From CAYSUS01 sp964434165 (GTDB lineage Bacteria > Planctomycetota > Planctomycetia > Pirellulales > Thermoguttaceae): a stretch of DNA of 64,000 nucleotides. Below, in pieces: positions 8,511 through 16,821 of this stretch. The stretch spans positions 9,478-73,477 of the forward strand of contig CAYSUS010000030.1 of NCBI GenBank assembly GCA_964434165.1. Reading direction: 5' to 3'. A program made the position numbers and the translations under genes. How positions within the stretch are numbered: the stretch's first letter is position 1; every line of letters begins with the position of its first letter. The notes under the pieces are model-generated. The model did no database searches. It worked only from the letters and a program-made list of their open reading frames with translations, and was not told the origin of the DNA.

Positions 8511-9626
8511 CTACGGGCTCGCCCACATCGGAGCGGTAAGCTCAACGCGGTCTTCCATCCCCTGTTCGAAGGGTGCGCTGGCGAACGACGGTTTCTCGCC
8601 GGTCATCTCCAAATCCACGATCAACCGGCCCTCGGGGGCCCTGCCCTTGAGCCGGCTGGTGAACAGGTCGCGGGTCTCGTATTGGTTGTTTTCGTCCAGA
8701 CCGACCGTTTCCGTGATGCGGGTCACCTTGCGCGAGCCGTCTTCGGTAAACCGGGCAATTTGCACAAGAACGTCAATGGCGGCAGCCACCTGGGCCCGGG
8801 CGACGTACACGGGGATTTCGACGTCGGACATCAGCGACAGGGTCTCCAGCCGGACCAGAGCGTCGCGGGGGCTGTTGGCGTGGATCGTGGAAAGGCTGCC
8901 CGAGTGGCCGCTGAGCATCGACTGGAGCAGGTCCAAAGCCTCGCCGCCGCGGACCTCGCCCACGATGATGCGGTCGGGACGCATGCGGAGGGAGTTGACG
9001 AACAACTGGCGCACGTTCAAGACGCCTCGCCCGGACGAGTCGCCGCGGCGGGCCTCCAGGTACAGGCAGTGCGTCTGGATCAGGCGAAGCTCCGAGGTGT
9101 CTTCAATGACGACGATCCGCTCCTGTTCGGGGATCGCGCGGGAGATGGCGCCCAGAAGCGTGGTCTTGCCCGTGCCCGTCCCGCCTGAGATCAGCACGTT
9201 CTTGTGCAGCAGGACGCACAGCTCGAGGAACTCGCGGGCCGCCTCGGAGAGGCTGCCTAACTGGATGAAGTCGTCGAGCGTCATCGCCTCGCGCGAGAAC
9301 TTGCGGATGGTCAGATAGACGCCGGTCCGCGCGCAGGGCGGGATAATGGCATGGACGCGGGAGCCGTTGGGCAGCCGGGCGTCGAGCACGGGGCGCTCGT
9401 CGGTGATCTCGCGGCCCACCCACTGGGCCACGTTGTGAATCGCCGAGAGCAGCGCGTCCTCGCTGTCGAAGCGGGCGGGGGTGTGCTCGAGCTTGCCGTG
9501 GCGCTCGACGTAGATGTCGTCGAACCCGTTGACCATGACCTCCGAGACCGATTCGTCTTCCAGGAAGGGCCCGATGGGCTCCAGGAAGTACTTGGCGCTG
9601 GCTTCGAAGATGGCTTGCCGCGACAT
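8511..9626 (-). CDS. cpaF: CpaF/TadA-type secretion ATPase, second copy
   Basis: This 371-residue ATPase starts at an ATG preceded by TTGAGG (9626). It contains the CpaF N-terminal segment (LEDESVSEVMVNG), DARLPNGSRVHAI, Walker A GGTGTGKTT at residues 148-156, the Asp box IEDTSELRL, SLRMRPDRIIVGEVRGGEALD and the His box GHSGSLSTIHANS. Its length equals a CpaF core without the FHA region carried by the homologue at 1-1910. It is the first gene of the Tad operon. Two assembly ATPases in one operon could act on different steps or form mixed hexamers; that is inference. Confidence 0.92.
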   Translation of the reverse strand: MSRQAIFEASAKYFLEPIGPFLEDESVSEVMVNGFDDIYVERHGKLEHTPARFDSEDALLSAIHNVAQWVGREITDERPVLDARLPNGSRVHAIIPPCARTGVYLTIRKFSREAMTLDDFIQLGSLSEAAREFLELCVLLHKNVLISGGTGTGKTTLLGAISRAIPEQERIVVIEDTSELRLIQTHCLYLEARRGDSSGRGVLNVRQLFVNSLRMRPDRIIVGEVRGGEALDLLQSMLSGHSGSLSTIHANSPRDALVRLETLSLMSDVEIPVYVARAQVAAAIDVLVQIARFTEDGSRKVTRITETVGLDENNQYETRDLFTSRLKGRAPEGRLIVDLEMTGEKPSFASAPFEQGMEDRVELTAPMWASP

Positions 9627-9880
9627 CGGCCTGGCCTCAACCTGTCCGGCGGGCCTGCGCGCCAAAAGCGGTTTGCAGGCAAAGGGTTCCGAGCCTCAGT
9701 TTGATTCTTGCCGGGACGGCTGTCAATAGTCACCGGAGGGGGATTCATCAAGTCGTGGCCAGTCCGGTTCAGCCCGGAGGGGTGCCGGAGGTCTTGCGGG
9801 GGCGCGAGCCTTTCCTGGTCGGTGGCTCCGTGGCCCGAAGAACGCACTTGCGAAGAGACCCTCGACCGCCTTCGGCAGCG

Positions 9881-12145
9881 TTAGTCCGGCGATTTGACGG
9901 GGCGGATCTCGCCCTGGCTGAGGAGGAACGTGCGGCGTCCCGCTGCGGAGGCGAAATCGACCGTGGCCTGGCGGTCGCGGCCCTGGCCGCTTAGGGCCAC
10001 GATGCGTCCCAGTCCGAGCCGGGTATGGCGAACGACCATGCCCTGGGTGAACGCGTCGGGCGAGACCGGCGCCGTGCTGGCGTGGCCGGCCATCTCGGCC
10101 GCCGTGGTGAGCACGGCCGCGAAGGGTTTGGGGCCCGGCGCGGGGACGCGCGGGGGTTGGACGAAGACGGGCTCGTCGCTGGCCGGCTCCCAGTGCGGCG
10201 GCTCGCCTACGGCGCCCTGCTCGCCGATCTCGACCAGTTCCATCTCGGCCCGCGGCAGCTCCATGAGGAACGCGCTGGGCACGGTCATCTTGCGCTGGCC
10301 GCGGAAGTCGCGGTACCGCGCGTGGCTGATCTGCAGTTCCTTCTGCGCCCGCGTGATGCCGACGAACATCAGGCGCCGCTCCTCCTCGAGCTGGTCGGGA
10401 TCGCTGCGCGAGCGCTCGTGGGGCAGAAGCCCCTGCTCGACGGCCACGAGGTACACCACCGGGAACTCGAGCCCCTTGGAGGCGTGAAGCGTCATCAACG
10501 TGACGCGGTCGCTCTCGGTCTCCCAGTCGTCGGTGTCGCCTGCCAGGCGCGCCTCCTCGAGGAACTCCTCCAGCGGGGCGGGCCCGGCGCACCGCTCGTC
10601 GAACTCGCGGCAGGCGGTGAGCAGCTCCTCGATGTTCGCCAGGCGCTGCTGGGCCTCCTCGTCCCCGGCGTCCTCGTACTGCCGGCGGTAGCCGGTCTCG
10701 GCGAGCACGTGCCCGACCGTGGCTTCCACGGGGCCGCCGGCGACGGCCGCCAGCCGGTCCACCAGGGCCACGAACTGGCCCACCAGCCTGGCCGCGCGCC
10801 GGCTGAGCGTTTCGATCCGCGCGGCGTCCGCGGCGGCCTCCAGCAGCGTCAGCCCGACGCGCGTGGCGTGCTGGGCCAGTCGCTCGGCCGTGGTCTTGCC
10901 GATGCCCCGGGCGGGGACGTTCAGCACGCGGAGCAGGGCCACGTCGTCGCGCGGGTTGTTCAGCAATTGCAGGTAGGCGAGCAGGTCGCGGACCTCCTTG
11001 CGCTGGAAGAACTCCAGGGCGTTGACCACCTGAAACGGCACGCCGTGGGCGCGCAGGGCGCTTTCCAGGGCGCGGCTTAGCGCGTTGACCCGGTAGAACA
11101 CGGCGAAGTCGCGATACCGGTAGCGCCCGCCGGCAACCAGGTCGGCGATCTGCCGGGCGACGTCCTGGGCCTCGGCGTGATGCGTGGCGTAGGTGGCCAG
11201 GCGGACCTTCTGGCCTTCGGCATTCTCGGTGTACAGCTCCTTCTGCTTGCGCTTCACGTTGTTGGCGATCAACGCCGCGGCCACGTGCAGGATCCGCCTG
11301 GTGCTGCGGTAGTTCTGCTCCAGGCGCACGACGCGCACGTCGGGGAAGTCGCGCTCGAACTCCAGGATGTTGTTCAGATTCGCGCCCCGCCAGCCGTAGA
11401 TCGACTGGTCCGGGTCGCCGGTGACCGCCAGGTTGGGATGGTCGATGGAGAGGGCCCGGGCGATGGCGTACTGGGCCAGGTTCGTGTCCTGGTACTCATC
11501 GACGAGAATGAACCGGTAGCGCGCGTCCAGCTCGCGACGCACCTCGGGGTGGTCGCGGAGCAGCGCCGCCGCGTGGAGCAAGAGATCGTCGAAGTCGGCG
11601 GCGTTGGCCGTGGCCAGTTGGCGCTGATAGGCCGGATACACCCGCTGGACGATGGCCCCCAGGGGATTGCCGGGCCGGGGTCGATACTGGTCGGCCGCGA
11701 TCAGGTTGTTCTTGGCCCAGCCGATGGCCGAGGCGATCGCGTCGGGAGTAGTGTGCGAGAGGTCGAGCTTCAGGTGCCCCAGAACGCGGCGCAACGCCCG
11801 AGCGCTATCGTCCGTGTCGTAGATTGTGTAGTTTTCCTGGAGCCCCACGAGCCGCGCATATTTCCTGAGCAGCCGGGCGCAGAAGCGGTGGAACGTGCCC
11901 AGCCACACCGACCGCCCTGGAGCGAGGGCCTGGACGCGCGCGCCCATCTCGGCAGCCGCTTTGTTGGTGAAGGTGAGGGCCAGGATCGCGTCGGGCGCCA
12001 CGCCGAGGGCGAGCAGGTGGGCGATACGGTGCGTGATCACCCGGGTCTTCCCGCTCCCGGGGCCGGCCAGCACCAGCAGCGGTCCGTCCACGTGCAGGAC
12101 CGCCTGTTGCTGGCACGGGGTGAGACTGCGAAGCAGGGACTGCAA
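9881..12145 (-). CDS. pcrA: ATP-dependent DNA helicase UvrD/PcrA
   Basis: This 754-residue superfamily 1 helicase unwinds DNA 3' to 5' in repair and replication-fork processing. It shows Q-motif-like LTPCQQQAVLH, Walker A AGPGSGKTRV (residues 27-36), motif Ia ALTFTNKAAAEM, motif II DEYQDTN, motif III GDPDQSIYGWRGA, motif IV VRLEQNYRST, motif V VTLMTLHASKGLEF and motif VI EERRLMFVGITRA. The start is TTG at 12145, with GGAGG nine bases upstream. The C-terminal tail is a small beta region (TRLGLGRIVALSG) as in PcrA/UvrD. It is transcribed toward the Tad operon but separated from it by 254 bp. Confidence 0.95.
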   Translation of the reverse strand: MQSLLRSLTPCQQQAVLHVDGPLLVLAGPGSGKTRVITHRIAHLLALGVAPDAILALTFTNKAAAEMGARVQALAPGRSVWLGTFHRFCARLLRKYARLVGLQENYTIYDTDDSARALRRVLGHLKLDLSHTTPDAIASAIGWAKNNLIAADQYRPRPGNPLGAIVQRVYPAYQRQLATANAADFDDLLLHAAALLRDHPEVRRELDARYRFILVDEYQDTNLAQYAIARALSIDHPNLAVTGDPDQSIYGWRGANLNNILEFERDFPDVRVVRLEQNYRSTRRILHVAAALIANNVKRKQKELYTENAEGQKVRLATYATHHAEAQDVARQIADLVAGGRYRYRDFAVFYRVNALSRALESALRAHGVPFQVVNALEFFQRKEVRDLLAYLQLLNNPRDDVALLRVLNVPARGIGKTTAERLAQHATRVGLTLLEAAADAARIETLSRRAARLVGQFVALVDRLAAVAGGPVEATVGHVLAETGYRRQYEDAGDEEAQQRLANIEELLTACREFDERCAGPAPLEEFLEEARLAGDTDDWETESDRVTLMTLHASKGLEFPVVYLVAVEQGLLPHERSRSDPDQLEEERRLMFVGITRAQKELQISHARYRDFRGQRKMTVPSAFLMELPRAEMELVEIGEQGAVGEPPHWEPASDEPVFVQPPRVPAPGPKPFAAVLTTAAEMAGHASTAPVSPDAFTQGMVVRHTRLGLGRIVALSGQGRDRQATVDFASAAGRRTFLLSQGEIRPVKSPD

Positions 12146-12327
12146 CGAACGTTTCCTCCGTGCAAGGGAACGGCAAGCAAATCAGTATAGGCGGTCGGAG
12201 GCCGCCGTGGCGTGTGGGGAGGCCATCATGGTGTCGCCCCGGGCGGGCCCGCGCAAGGGGGAGGGACGAGTTTCGCGGGAAAACGCGATCGGGTCGGGGT
12301 CCGCGCTCTACCCAAATCGGCCGGTAG

Positions 12328-12336
12328 TGCTATACT
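12328..12336 (+). promoter_or_regulatory. Extended -10 promoter (TGC TATACT)
   Basis: TG-C-TATACT matches the extended -10 form and five of six bases of TATAAT. No good -35 hexamer is visible. Transcription would begin near 12343, giving a leader of about 130 nt before the alpha-CTD-like gene at 12475. Confidence 0.5.
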
Positions 12337-12341
12337 CAGGT

Positions 12342-12371
12342 GTTCGCGCCGCGGTCGCGCGGTGCTGACGG
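12342..12371 (+). repeat. 30-bp direct repeat, copy 1
   Basis: The 30-bp unit (GTTCGCGCCGCGG followed by TCGCGCGGTGCTGACGG) is identical to the copy at 12404-12433. The start-to-start distance is 62 bp. It begins where transcription from the 12331 -10 box should start, so it is part of the mRNA leader. Confidence 0.8.
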
Positions 12372-12403
12372 TCGACCGCGAGGGGCGCGTCCGGGTGACC
12401 GAC

Positions 12404-12433
12404 GTTCGCGCCGCGGTCGCGCGGTGCTGACGG
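12404..12433 (+). repeat. 30-bp direct repeat, copy 2
   Basis: This is an exact second copy of the repeat at 12342-12371. It ends about 40 bp before the start codon of the alpha-CTD-like gene. With only two copies and a 32-bp spacer, it could be an operator, an RNA leader element or a local duplication. Confidence 0.8.
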
Positions 12434-12474
12434 ATCGAACTGACCGCCTCTTGAAACCTCTTGGGAGGGAGCCC

Positions 12475-12762
12475 ATGGGCACGCGGATTCCGTTGAGTTG
12501 TCTGGACCACGCGGGCGAGGACCTGCAAGACAAGCTGGAGATGAGCACCGCCGAGATCGGCCTGTCGGTTCGTACCACGAATTGCCTGGAGGAGCGAGGC
12601 ATCTTCACGGTGCAGGATCTGCTCAACTGCACGCGTGACGACCTGCTGGGCATTTCCAACTTCGGCGAGAAGACGTTGGAAGAGGTTTACAAGGCTCTGG
12701 AGGGGATCGGGCTTTATCGGCGTTCGCGCATGGCGCGACCGATGGAGCCCAGCGTCACGTAG
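12475..12762 (+). CDS. Stand-alone RNA polymerase alpha-CTD-like protein
   Basis: The 95-residue protein starts at an ATG preceded by GGGAGGGAG. Residues 24-80 resemble the C-terminal domain of the RNA polymerase alpha subunit: a segment like ELGLSVRxxNCLxxxGIxTVxDLL, here MSTAEIGLSVRTTNCLEERG, then a helix-hairpin-helix with ISNFGEKTLEEVYKAL and GIGL. There is no alpha N-terminal domain, so it cannot assemble as a normal alpha subunit. It could bind UP-element DNA or transcription factors in competition with the polymerase. That role is inference. The leader carries two 30-bp repeats. Confidence 0.82.
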   Translation: MGTRIPLSCLDHAGEDLQDKLEMSTAEIGLSVRTTNCLEERGIFTVQDLLNCTRDDLLGISNFGEKTLEEVYKALEGIGLYRRSRMARPMEPSVT

Positions 12763-13007
12763 CCGCTGCTGATGCGGCGATCGCCGGGGAACGATCTTCC
12801 GGGGCCGTGCGCCCCGGGACACCAGTCGCCGCGCGTTGGAGGCAGTTCCAAGGCGACGGGGAGCCCGAGGGTGCAGGCGGCTTGGCGCGTCTTCCCCAAG
12901 AAGCTTCGAGATGATCTGCGGACCCGCGCACGGATCGCATGCGGCCGGCTCCAGTCGCCGGCGCGCCGAGGGAAGCCAGGGCGGTTCGCCATTGCGGAGA
13001 CGACAGA

Positions 13008-14309
13008 TTGGCTCGCTGGTTTCGGTTTTACGAGAAGAAGCGCGGCAATCGCCGCACGGGTTCCCGCGTGCTGGGGACCCTCGGTGAGGGACTGTATTTC
13101 GGCGTTTGCTTCTTCCTCGGCTGCATCGGCCTGGCCCTGATCCTGGCCACGGTGATCGTGCCCGACTGGCGCGTCAACCACGAGTTCGTCCAGACCGAGT
13201 GCACGGTGCTGGACGGACAGTTGGGCTCGATCCAGACCGAGGGCGGCACCCTCTACCGGCCCGAGATCCGCATCCGCTACCGGGTCGGCGATGAGACGCT
13301 CGTCACCACGGCGTACGACATCCACCGCCGGCACTCGGGTGGCAAGGAGGCCAACCAGGCGCGCGTCGATCGGTTCGTCCCGGGGCGCCCGTACGACTGC
13401 TGGTACGATCCGGCCGACCCCGACGTGGTCGTGCTCGTGCGGGGATACCACTGGTGGTTCTGGCTGCTGTTCGTCGTGCCCGTGGCCTTCATCCTCATCG
13501 GCGGAGCGGGGCTGACCTACACGCTGCTGACCTGGGGCAAGTCGGCCGAGCGCCGCGCCGTGCTGGCCAGCCGCACCTCGCAGCTCCCGTTGTTCGAGGG
13601 CAACGGCCGCGCCAAGTCCGCCTACCCGACGATCCCGGAGGCCTTGGAGGCGAACGACAGCGCCGGCACGAAGTTGTCGTATCGTCTTGCGGTGGCGTCG
13701 GGACGGGCGTGGGCCCTGCTGGTCTCGTTCGCGCTGTGCGTCGTGTGGAACGGCATCACCTCGATCTTCCTGATCGTGGCCATCGGGCGCCACGTGGAAG
13801 GCAAGCCGGACTGGGTTCTGACCGCGTTCGTCGTTCCGTTCGCCGCGGTGGGCGCGGGGATGGTCTATTATTTCGTCCGGCAACTGGTCGTGGCCACGGT
13901 CATCGGGCCGACCATCGTCGAGATCTCCGAGCACCCCCTGGTGCCGGGAAAGACCTACGGGCTCTTCCTTTCCCAGACGGGGCGCCTCAGAATGAACTCG
14001 TTCGAAGTCCTGCTCGTATGCGACGAGGAGGCTTCCTACCGCCAGGGGACCAACGCGCGAACCGAGTCGCAGCGGGTCTTCCAGCACAAGGTGTATCGCC
14101 GCGAGCGTTTCGCCATTCGCGGCCAGGAGCCGTTGGAGGTGGATTGCGAGATCGCCCTGCCCGCCGGGGCGATGCACTCGTTCAAGTCGCCGCACAACGA
14201 AGTGAACTGGAAAGTCGTCGTCAAAGGGGAGTTGGCCGGATGGCCGGACTACGAACGCTGCTTTTCCCTGATCGTGCGCCCCGCTCCGAACGGAACGGGC
14301 GCGACATGA
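13008..14309 (+). CDS. DUF3592-type multipass membrane protein
   Basis: The product is about 433 residues from a TTG at 13008 (LARWFRFYEKK), which has GCGGAGA nine bases upstream. An in-frame ATG at 12939 would add 23 residues of low-complexity sequence. There are four predicted membrane segments: one near the start (GVCFFLGCIGLALILATVIV), one after a first extracytoplasmic beta domain (WWFWLLFVVPVAFILIGGAGL), and a pair in the middle. The first beta domain (VNHEFVQTECTVLDGQL through WYDPADPDVVVL) is DUF3592-like. A C-terminal soluble domain of about 150 residues follows. The stop overlaps the next gene as ATGA. Function is unknown. Confidence 0.72.
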   Translation: MARWFRFYEKKRGNRRTGSRVLGTLGEGLYFGVCFFLGCIGLALILATVIVPDWRVNHEFVQTECTVLDGQLGSIQTEGGTLYRPEIRIRYRVGDETLVTTAYDIHRRHSGGKEANQARVDRFVPGRPYDCWYDPADPDVVVLVRGYHWWFWLLFVVPVAFILIGGAGLTYTLLTWGKSAERRAVLASRTSQLPLFEGNGRAKSAYPTIPEALEANDSAGTKLSYRLAVASGRAWALLVSFALCVVWNGITSIFLIVAIGRHVEGKPDWVLTAFVVPFAAVGAGMVYYFVRQLVVATVIGPTIVEISEHPLVPGKTYGLFLSQTGRLRMNSFEVLLVCDEEASYRQGTNARTESQRVFQHKVYRRERFAIRGQEPLEVDCEIALPAGAMHSFKSPHNEVNWKVVVKGELAGWPDYERCFSLIVRPAPNGTGAT

Positions 14310-14707
14310 GCGAGCCGCGGGTGACGATCCGCCTGGACGGCAACGGTCGCGTGTACCTGCCCGGCGAGGCCCTTTCCGGGGAGTATCTTCTCGAGGGGAT
14401 CGACGCCGAGCAGATCAAGGCGATCGAGGTCTCGGTCCTTTGGATCACCGAGGGCAAGGGGGACGAGGACCTGGCCGTCCACCACTTCCGGCGGCTCGCT
14501 CCCGACGATCCGGACTGGACCGATCCCGCCCGGCCGGGCCGGTTCTGCACGCGGCTTCCCAACAGCCCGTTGAGCTATCACGGGCTGATCGTGAAGATCG
14601 CGTGGTGCGTTCGCGTCCGCGTGTTCCTGGGGCGGGGCAAGGAAGTGGTGGGCCAGCGGCCGTTCCGTCTCGGGGCGGTGCCGCCGGCCAGGGTGAGCAA
14701 GTCGTGA
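14306..14707 (+). CDS. Small beta-rich cytoplasmic protein of unknown function
   Basis: The 133-residue protein starts in the ATGA overlap with the DUF3592 gene. Its pattern (VTIRLDGNGRVYLPGEALSGEY, then alternating hydrophobic strands and LSYHGLIVKIAWCVRV) resembles the arrestin-like or Spo0M fold, where a charged basket is followed by a YHG.I.W.VRV strand. It has no signal peptide. Its tight coupling to the membrane protein before it and the ATPase after it suggests one complex. I do not recognise a named family with certainty. Confidence 0.7.
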   Translation: MSEPRVTIRLDGNGRVYLPGEALSGEYLLEGIDAEQIKAIEVSVLWITEGKGDEDLAVHHFRRLAPDDPDWTDPARPGRFCTRLPNSPLSYHGLIVKIAWCVRVRVFLGRGKEVVGQRPFRLGAVPPARVSKS

Positions 14708-15312
14708 CGTCCGGCGATCCGTTTCCTCCCCCCAATCCCTTCTCCTCGCGGTACGTGCGTCCGGGCGCGATTCCCTTCATCGGTCCGGCGGGGTCCTCCC
14801 CGGCGCAGCTCGTCGAGCGGCTCCGCGACAGCGCGTGGCGCGGCCAGATCGTCGGACCGCACGGCAGCGGGAAATCGGCCCTCCTGGCGGCCCTGATGCC
14901 GGCTATCGAGCGGGCCGGCCGTCGGGTCCTGGCTTGCGAGCTGCACGACGGCCAGCGGCATCTGCCCGAGGGACTGCTGCCGCCGGCCCCCGCGGACGAC
15001 GCCGTGGCGATCGTGGACGGCTACGAGCAGCTCTCGGTCTTCAGCCGCGTCCGTCTCCGAAAGGCCTCAAAGACCCTGGGGCTGGGTCTGGTGGTCACCG
15101 CCCATCGCCCGATGCGCCTGCCGATCCTCTGCCGGCTGCAGCCGCAGGCCGAGCTGGCCCAGGAGTTGGCGGCCTGGCTGCTTCGCGACTACCCCGAGCT
15201 GATCGAGCCGCACGAGGTCGCCGCGCGGTTCGAGGCCCGGGGGGGCAATCTCCGGGAGGTGCTCTTCGACCTCTACGATCTGTTCGAGCAGCGCGTCCGG
15301 CAGTGGAACTGA
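14704..15312 (+). CDS. P-loop ATPase of unknown function
   Basis: The 202-residue protein starts at GTG 14704, overlapping the previous stop as GTGA, with AGGGTGAG as Shine-Dalgarno. It has Walker A GPHGSGKSALL at about residues 42-52, a Walker B-like AIVDGYEQL, and a polar segment ending LVVTAHRPMRLP. It is short for an AAA+ protein and lacks a lid domain. Third gene of a fully overlapping operon with the DUF3592 membrane protein and the small beta protein. This suggests a membrane-linked energy-dependent process that I cannot name. Confidence 0.72.
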   Translation: MTSGDPFPPPNPFSSRYVRPGAIPFIGPAGSSPAQLVERLRDSAWRGQIVGPHGSGKSALLAALMPAIERAGRRVLACELHDGQRHLPEGLLPPAPADDAVAIVDGYEQLSVFSRVRLRKASKTLGLGLVVTAHRPMRLPILCRLQPQAELAQELAAWLLRDYPELIEPHEVAARFEARGGNLREVLFDLYDLFEQRVRQWN

Positions 15313-15556
15313 GGACGCCCCCCGGACCGCGGCGAGCGCCCCGAGGGCCCATGGCGCGGATCGTGACCTATCCTTGCCGAGACACGGCGGGCGCGGCCGC
15401 GCGTCGCGATCCGCAGTTTCCCGACAGCCCGCACGGTCGCCGCGATCCACGCGACCGCGACGACCGTAATCCGTTCGCAATCCGCGGTGTCGGCACCTTC
15501 GGCCGATTGACGGGCTCGCGGGCCCCGGGTCAATTGGACGGAGGCCGAAGCGACCA

Positions 15557-16588
15557 ATGAAGAGGGACGCATTCATGACTTCCACGACTCGAAGCATCCC
15601 GATCGCGCTGGCGGCGACGGCTGTGGTCCTGATGGCCTGCCCGGCCGCGGCGGCCGATCTGGACTGGTTGCTGCCGCCGCTGGGCGACCCCTGCGCGCCG
15701 CGCCCCGTGGTCACCGCGCGGACGACCTACATGCCGCGATTCGTGGCCAGCCCGGCCGACGTGGCCCCCGCGCTTCCGGGCCCGGCCGCGCCGGGCGCGG
15801 CCCCGGCGGTTGCGGCTCCCGGGGCTTGTGCCGCGTGCGCGCCTGCCGTTTGCACGCCCTGCGCGGCCCCGACCCTGCAATACGTTCCCCAGACCTGCTA
15901 CCGTACGGTCGTCGCGCGGGTTCCCGTCGCGTGCTACGCCGCGGAGACGGTCTGCGACCCGTGCACGGGGTGCGCCCAGACCTGCTACCGTCCCGTGCCC
16001 GCCTACGTCCATCGCGCGCGACTCGTGCCCTACACGATCTACCGGCCGGTCCTGACGCCGCCGCTCGCCGCGGCTCCCGGCGTTTCGATGGGTGTCGGAG
16101 TTCCGACCCTCTCAAGCGGCGCCACGGCCTGCCCGAGCTGCCAGGGGACGAGCGTGATCTTGAACTACGCGCCGGCGATTCCCTCTGAGCAACGCGTCGA
16201 GCGCGTGGTGATCGAGGAGGCCGAGGACGCGGAGTCAGCAGCCGCTGGCGAAGCGGAATCGGAGCGGCGGGAGGCGTTTCGGCCGGAGCCCTCGCCTGCG
16301 GAAGCGGGAAGGCCCGAGGCGGCCGTAGAAGGGCCGCTGGTGCCAATCCCCGCCCGGAAGGACACGCCGGAGCCGAAGCCCGAGGCACCGCAGAAAGCCG
16401 TGCCCGGGGTCAACAGCCCCACCGGCGCGCCGATACCGCCCGTCGCGCCCGGTTCCGGCGACCGCGTCACCAAGCGCCGTGCGGCAGGTGCCGATCTCTA
16501 CCGGCCGGCGAGCCACGGCGTCCAGCCGGAACGCGCGACGGTCGTCCGCGACCTGGGGGATGGCGGTTGGCGGCCGGCCCGCGACTGA
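15557..16588 (+). CDS. Secreted cysteine- and proline-rich protein
   Basis: The 343-residue protein starts with a signal peptide (residues 1-32, hydrophobic core IPIALAATAVVLMACPAAAA with Ala-rich cleavage). It continues with a Cys-rich region containing repeated CAACAP, CTPCAAP, QTCYRTVV, CDPCTGCAQTCYRP and CPSCQGT motifs. The second half is Glu/Pro/Ala-rich and likely disordered. The two QTCYR segments suggest a tandem repeat. Proteins of this style are common in Planctomycetes, but I know no defined function. Translation may start at 15557 or at the in-frame ATG at 15575. Confidence 0.75.
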   Translation: MKRDAFMTSTTRSIPIALAATAVVLMACPAAAADLDWLLPPLGDPCAPRPVVTARTTYMPRFVASPADVAPALPGPAAPGAAPAVAAPGACAACAPAVCTPCAAPTLQYVPQTCYRTVVARVPVACYAAETVCDPCTGCAQTCYRPVPAYVHRARLVPYTIYRPVLTPPLAAAPGVSMGVGVPTLSSGATACPSCQGTSVILNYAPAIPSEQRVERVVIEEAEDAESAAAGEAESERREAFRPEPSPAEAGRPEAAVEGPLVPIPARKDTPEPKPEAPQKAVPGVNSPTGAPIPPVAPGSGDRVTKRRAAGADLYRPASHGVQPERATVVRDLGDGGWRPARD

Positions 16589-16821
16589 CGGAAGCGGAAC
16601 GACGGGGTGGGAGCCTTTTCCCGGCCGGTGCTTCGGCTTCATGGAAGCCGCGTTCGAAGAGAGACTCCCGACCCCCGGGTCGGACCTCTGGCCAGACGCC
16701 CTGAGCGCCGGCATTTGCACGCGCGGCGTCGACGGGTAAGAATGGCGGCGGCCGGCCTCGGCGGCCGCCGCCTCTTCGGCGCGCGGGCCGTCGTTGGCTC
16801 CATCTCTCGCCGGGAGACGTT

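Larger units (their letters stand above)
12146..12474. other. Divergent intergenic region with leader repeats
   Basis: This 329-bp region separates the leftward helicase gene from the rightward alpha-CTD-like gene. It contains an extended -10 promoter element at 12328-12336 and two copies of a 30-bp GC-rich repeat in the transcribed leader. I see no coding potential that can be defended. Confidence 0.55.

Noticed and set aside
12342..12433. Two direct repeats as a CRISPR remnant
   Set aside because: There are only two copies, the spacer is GC-rich like its surroundings, there is no cas gene, and the unit lies in a transcribed leader.
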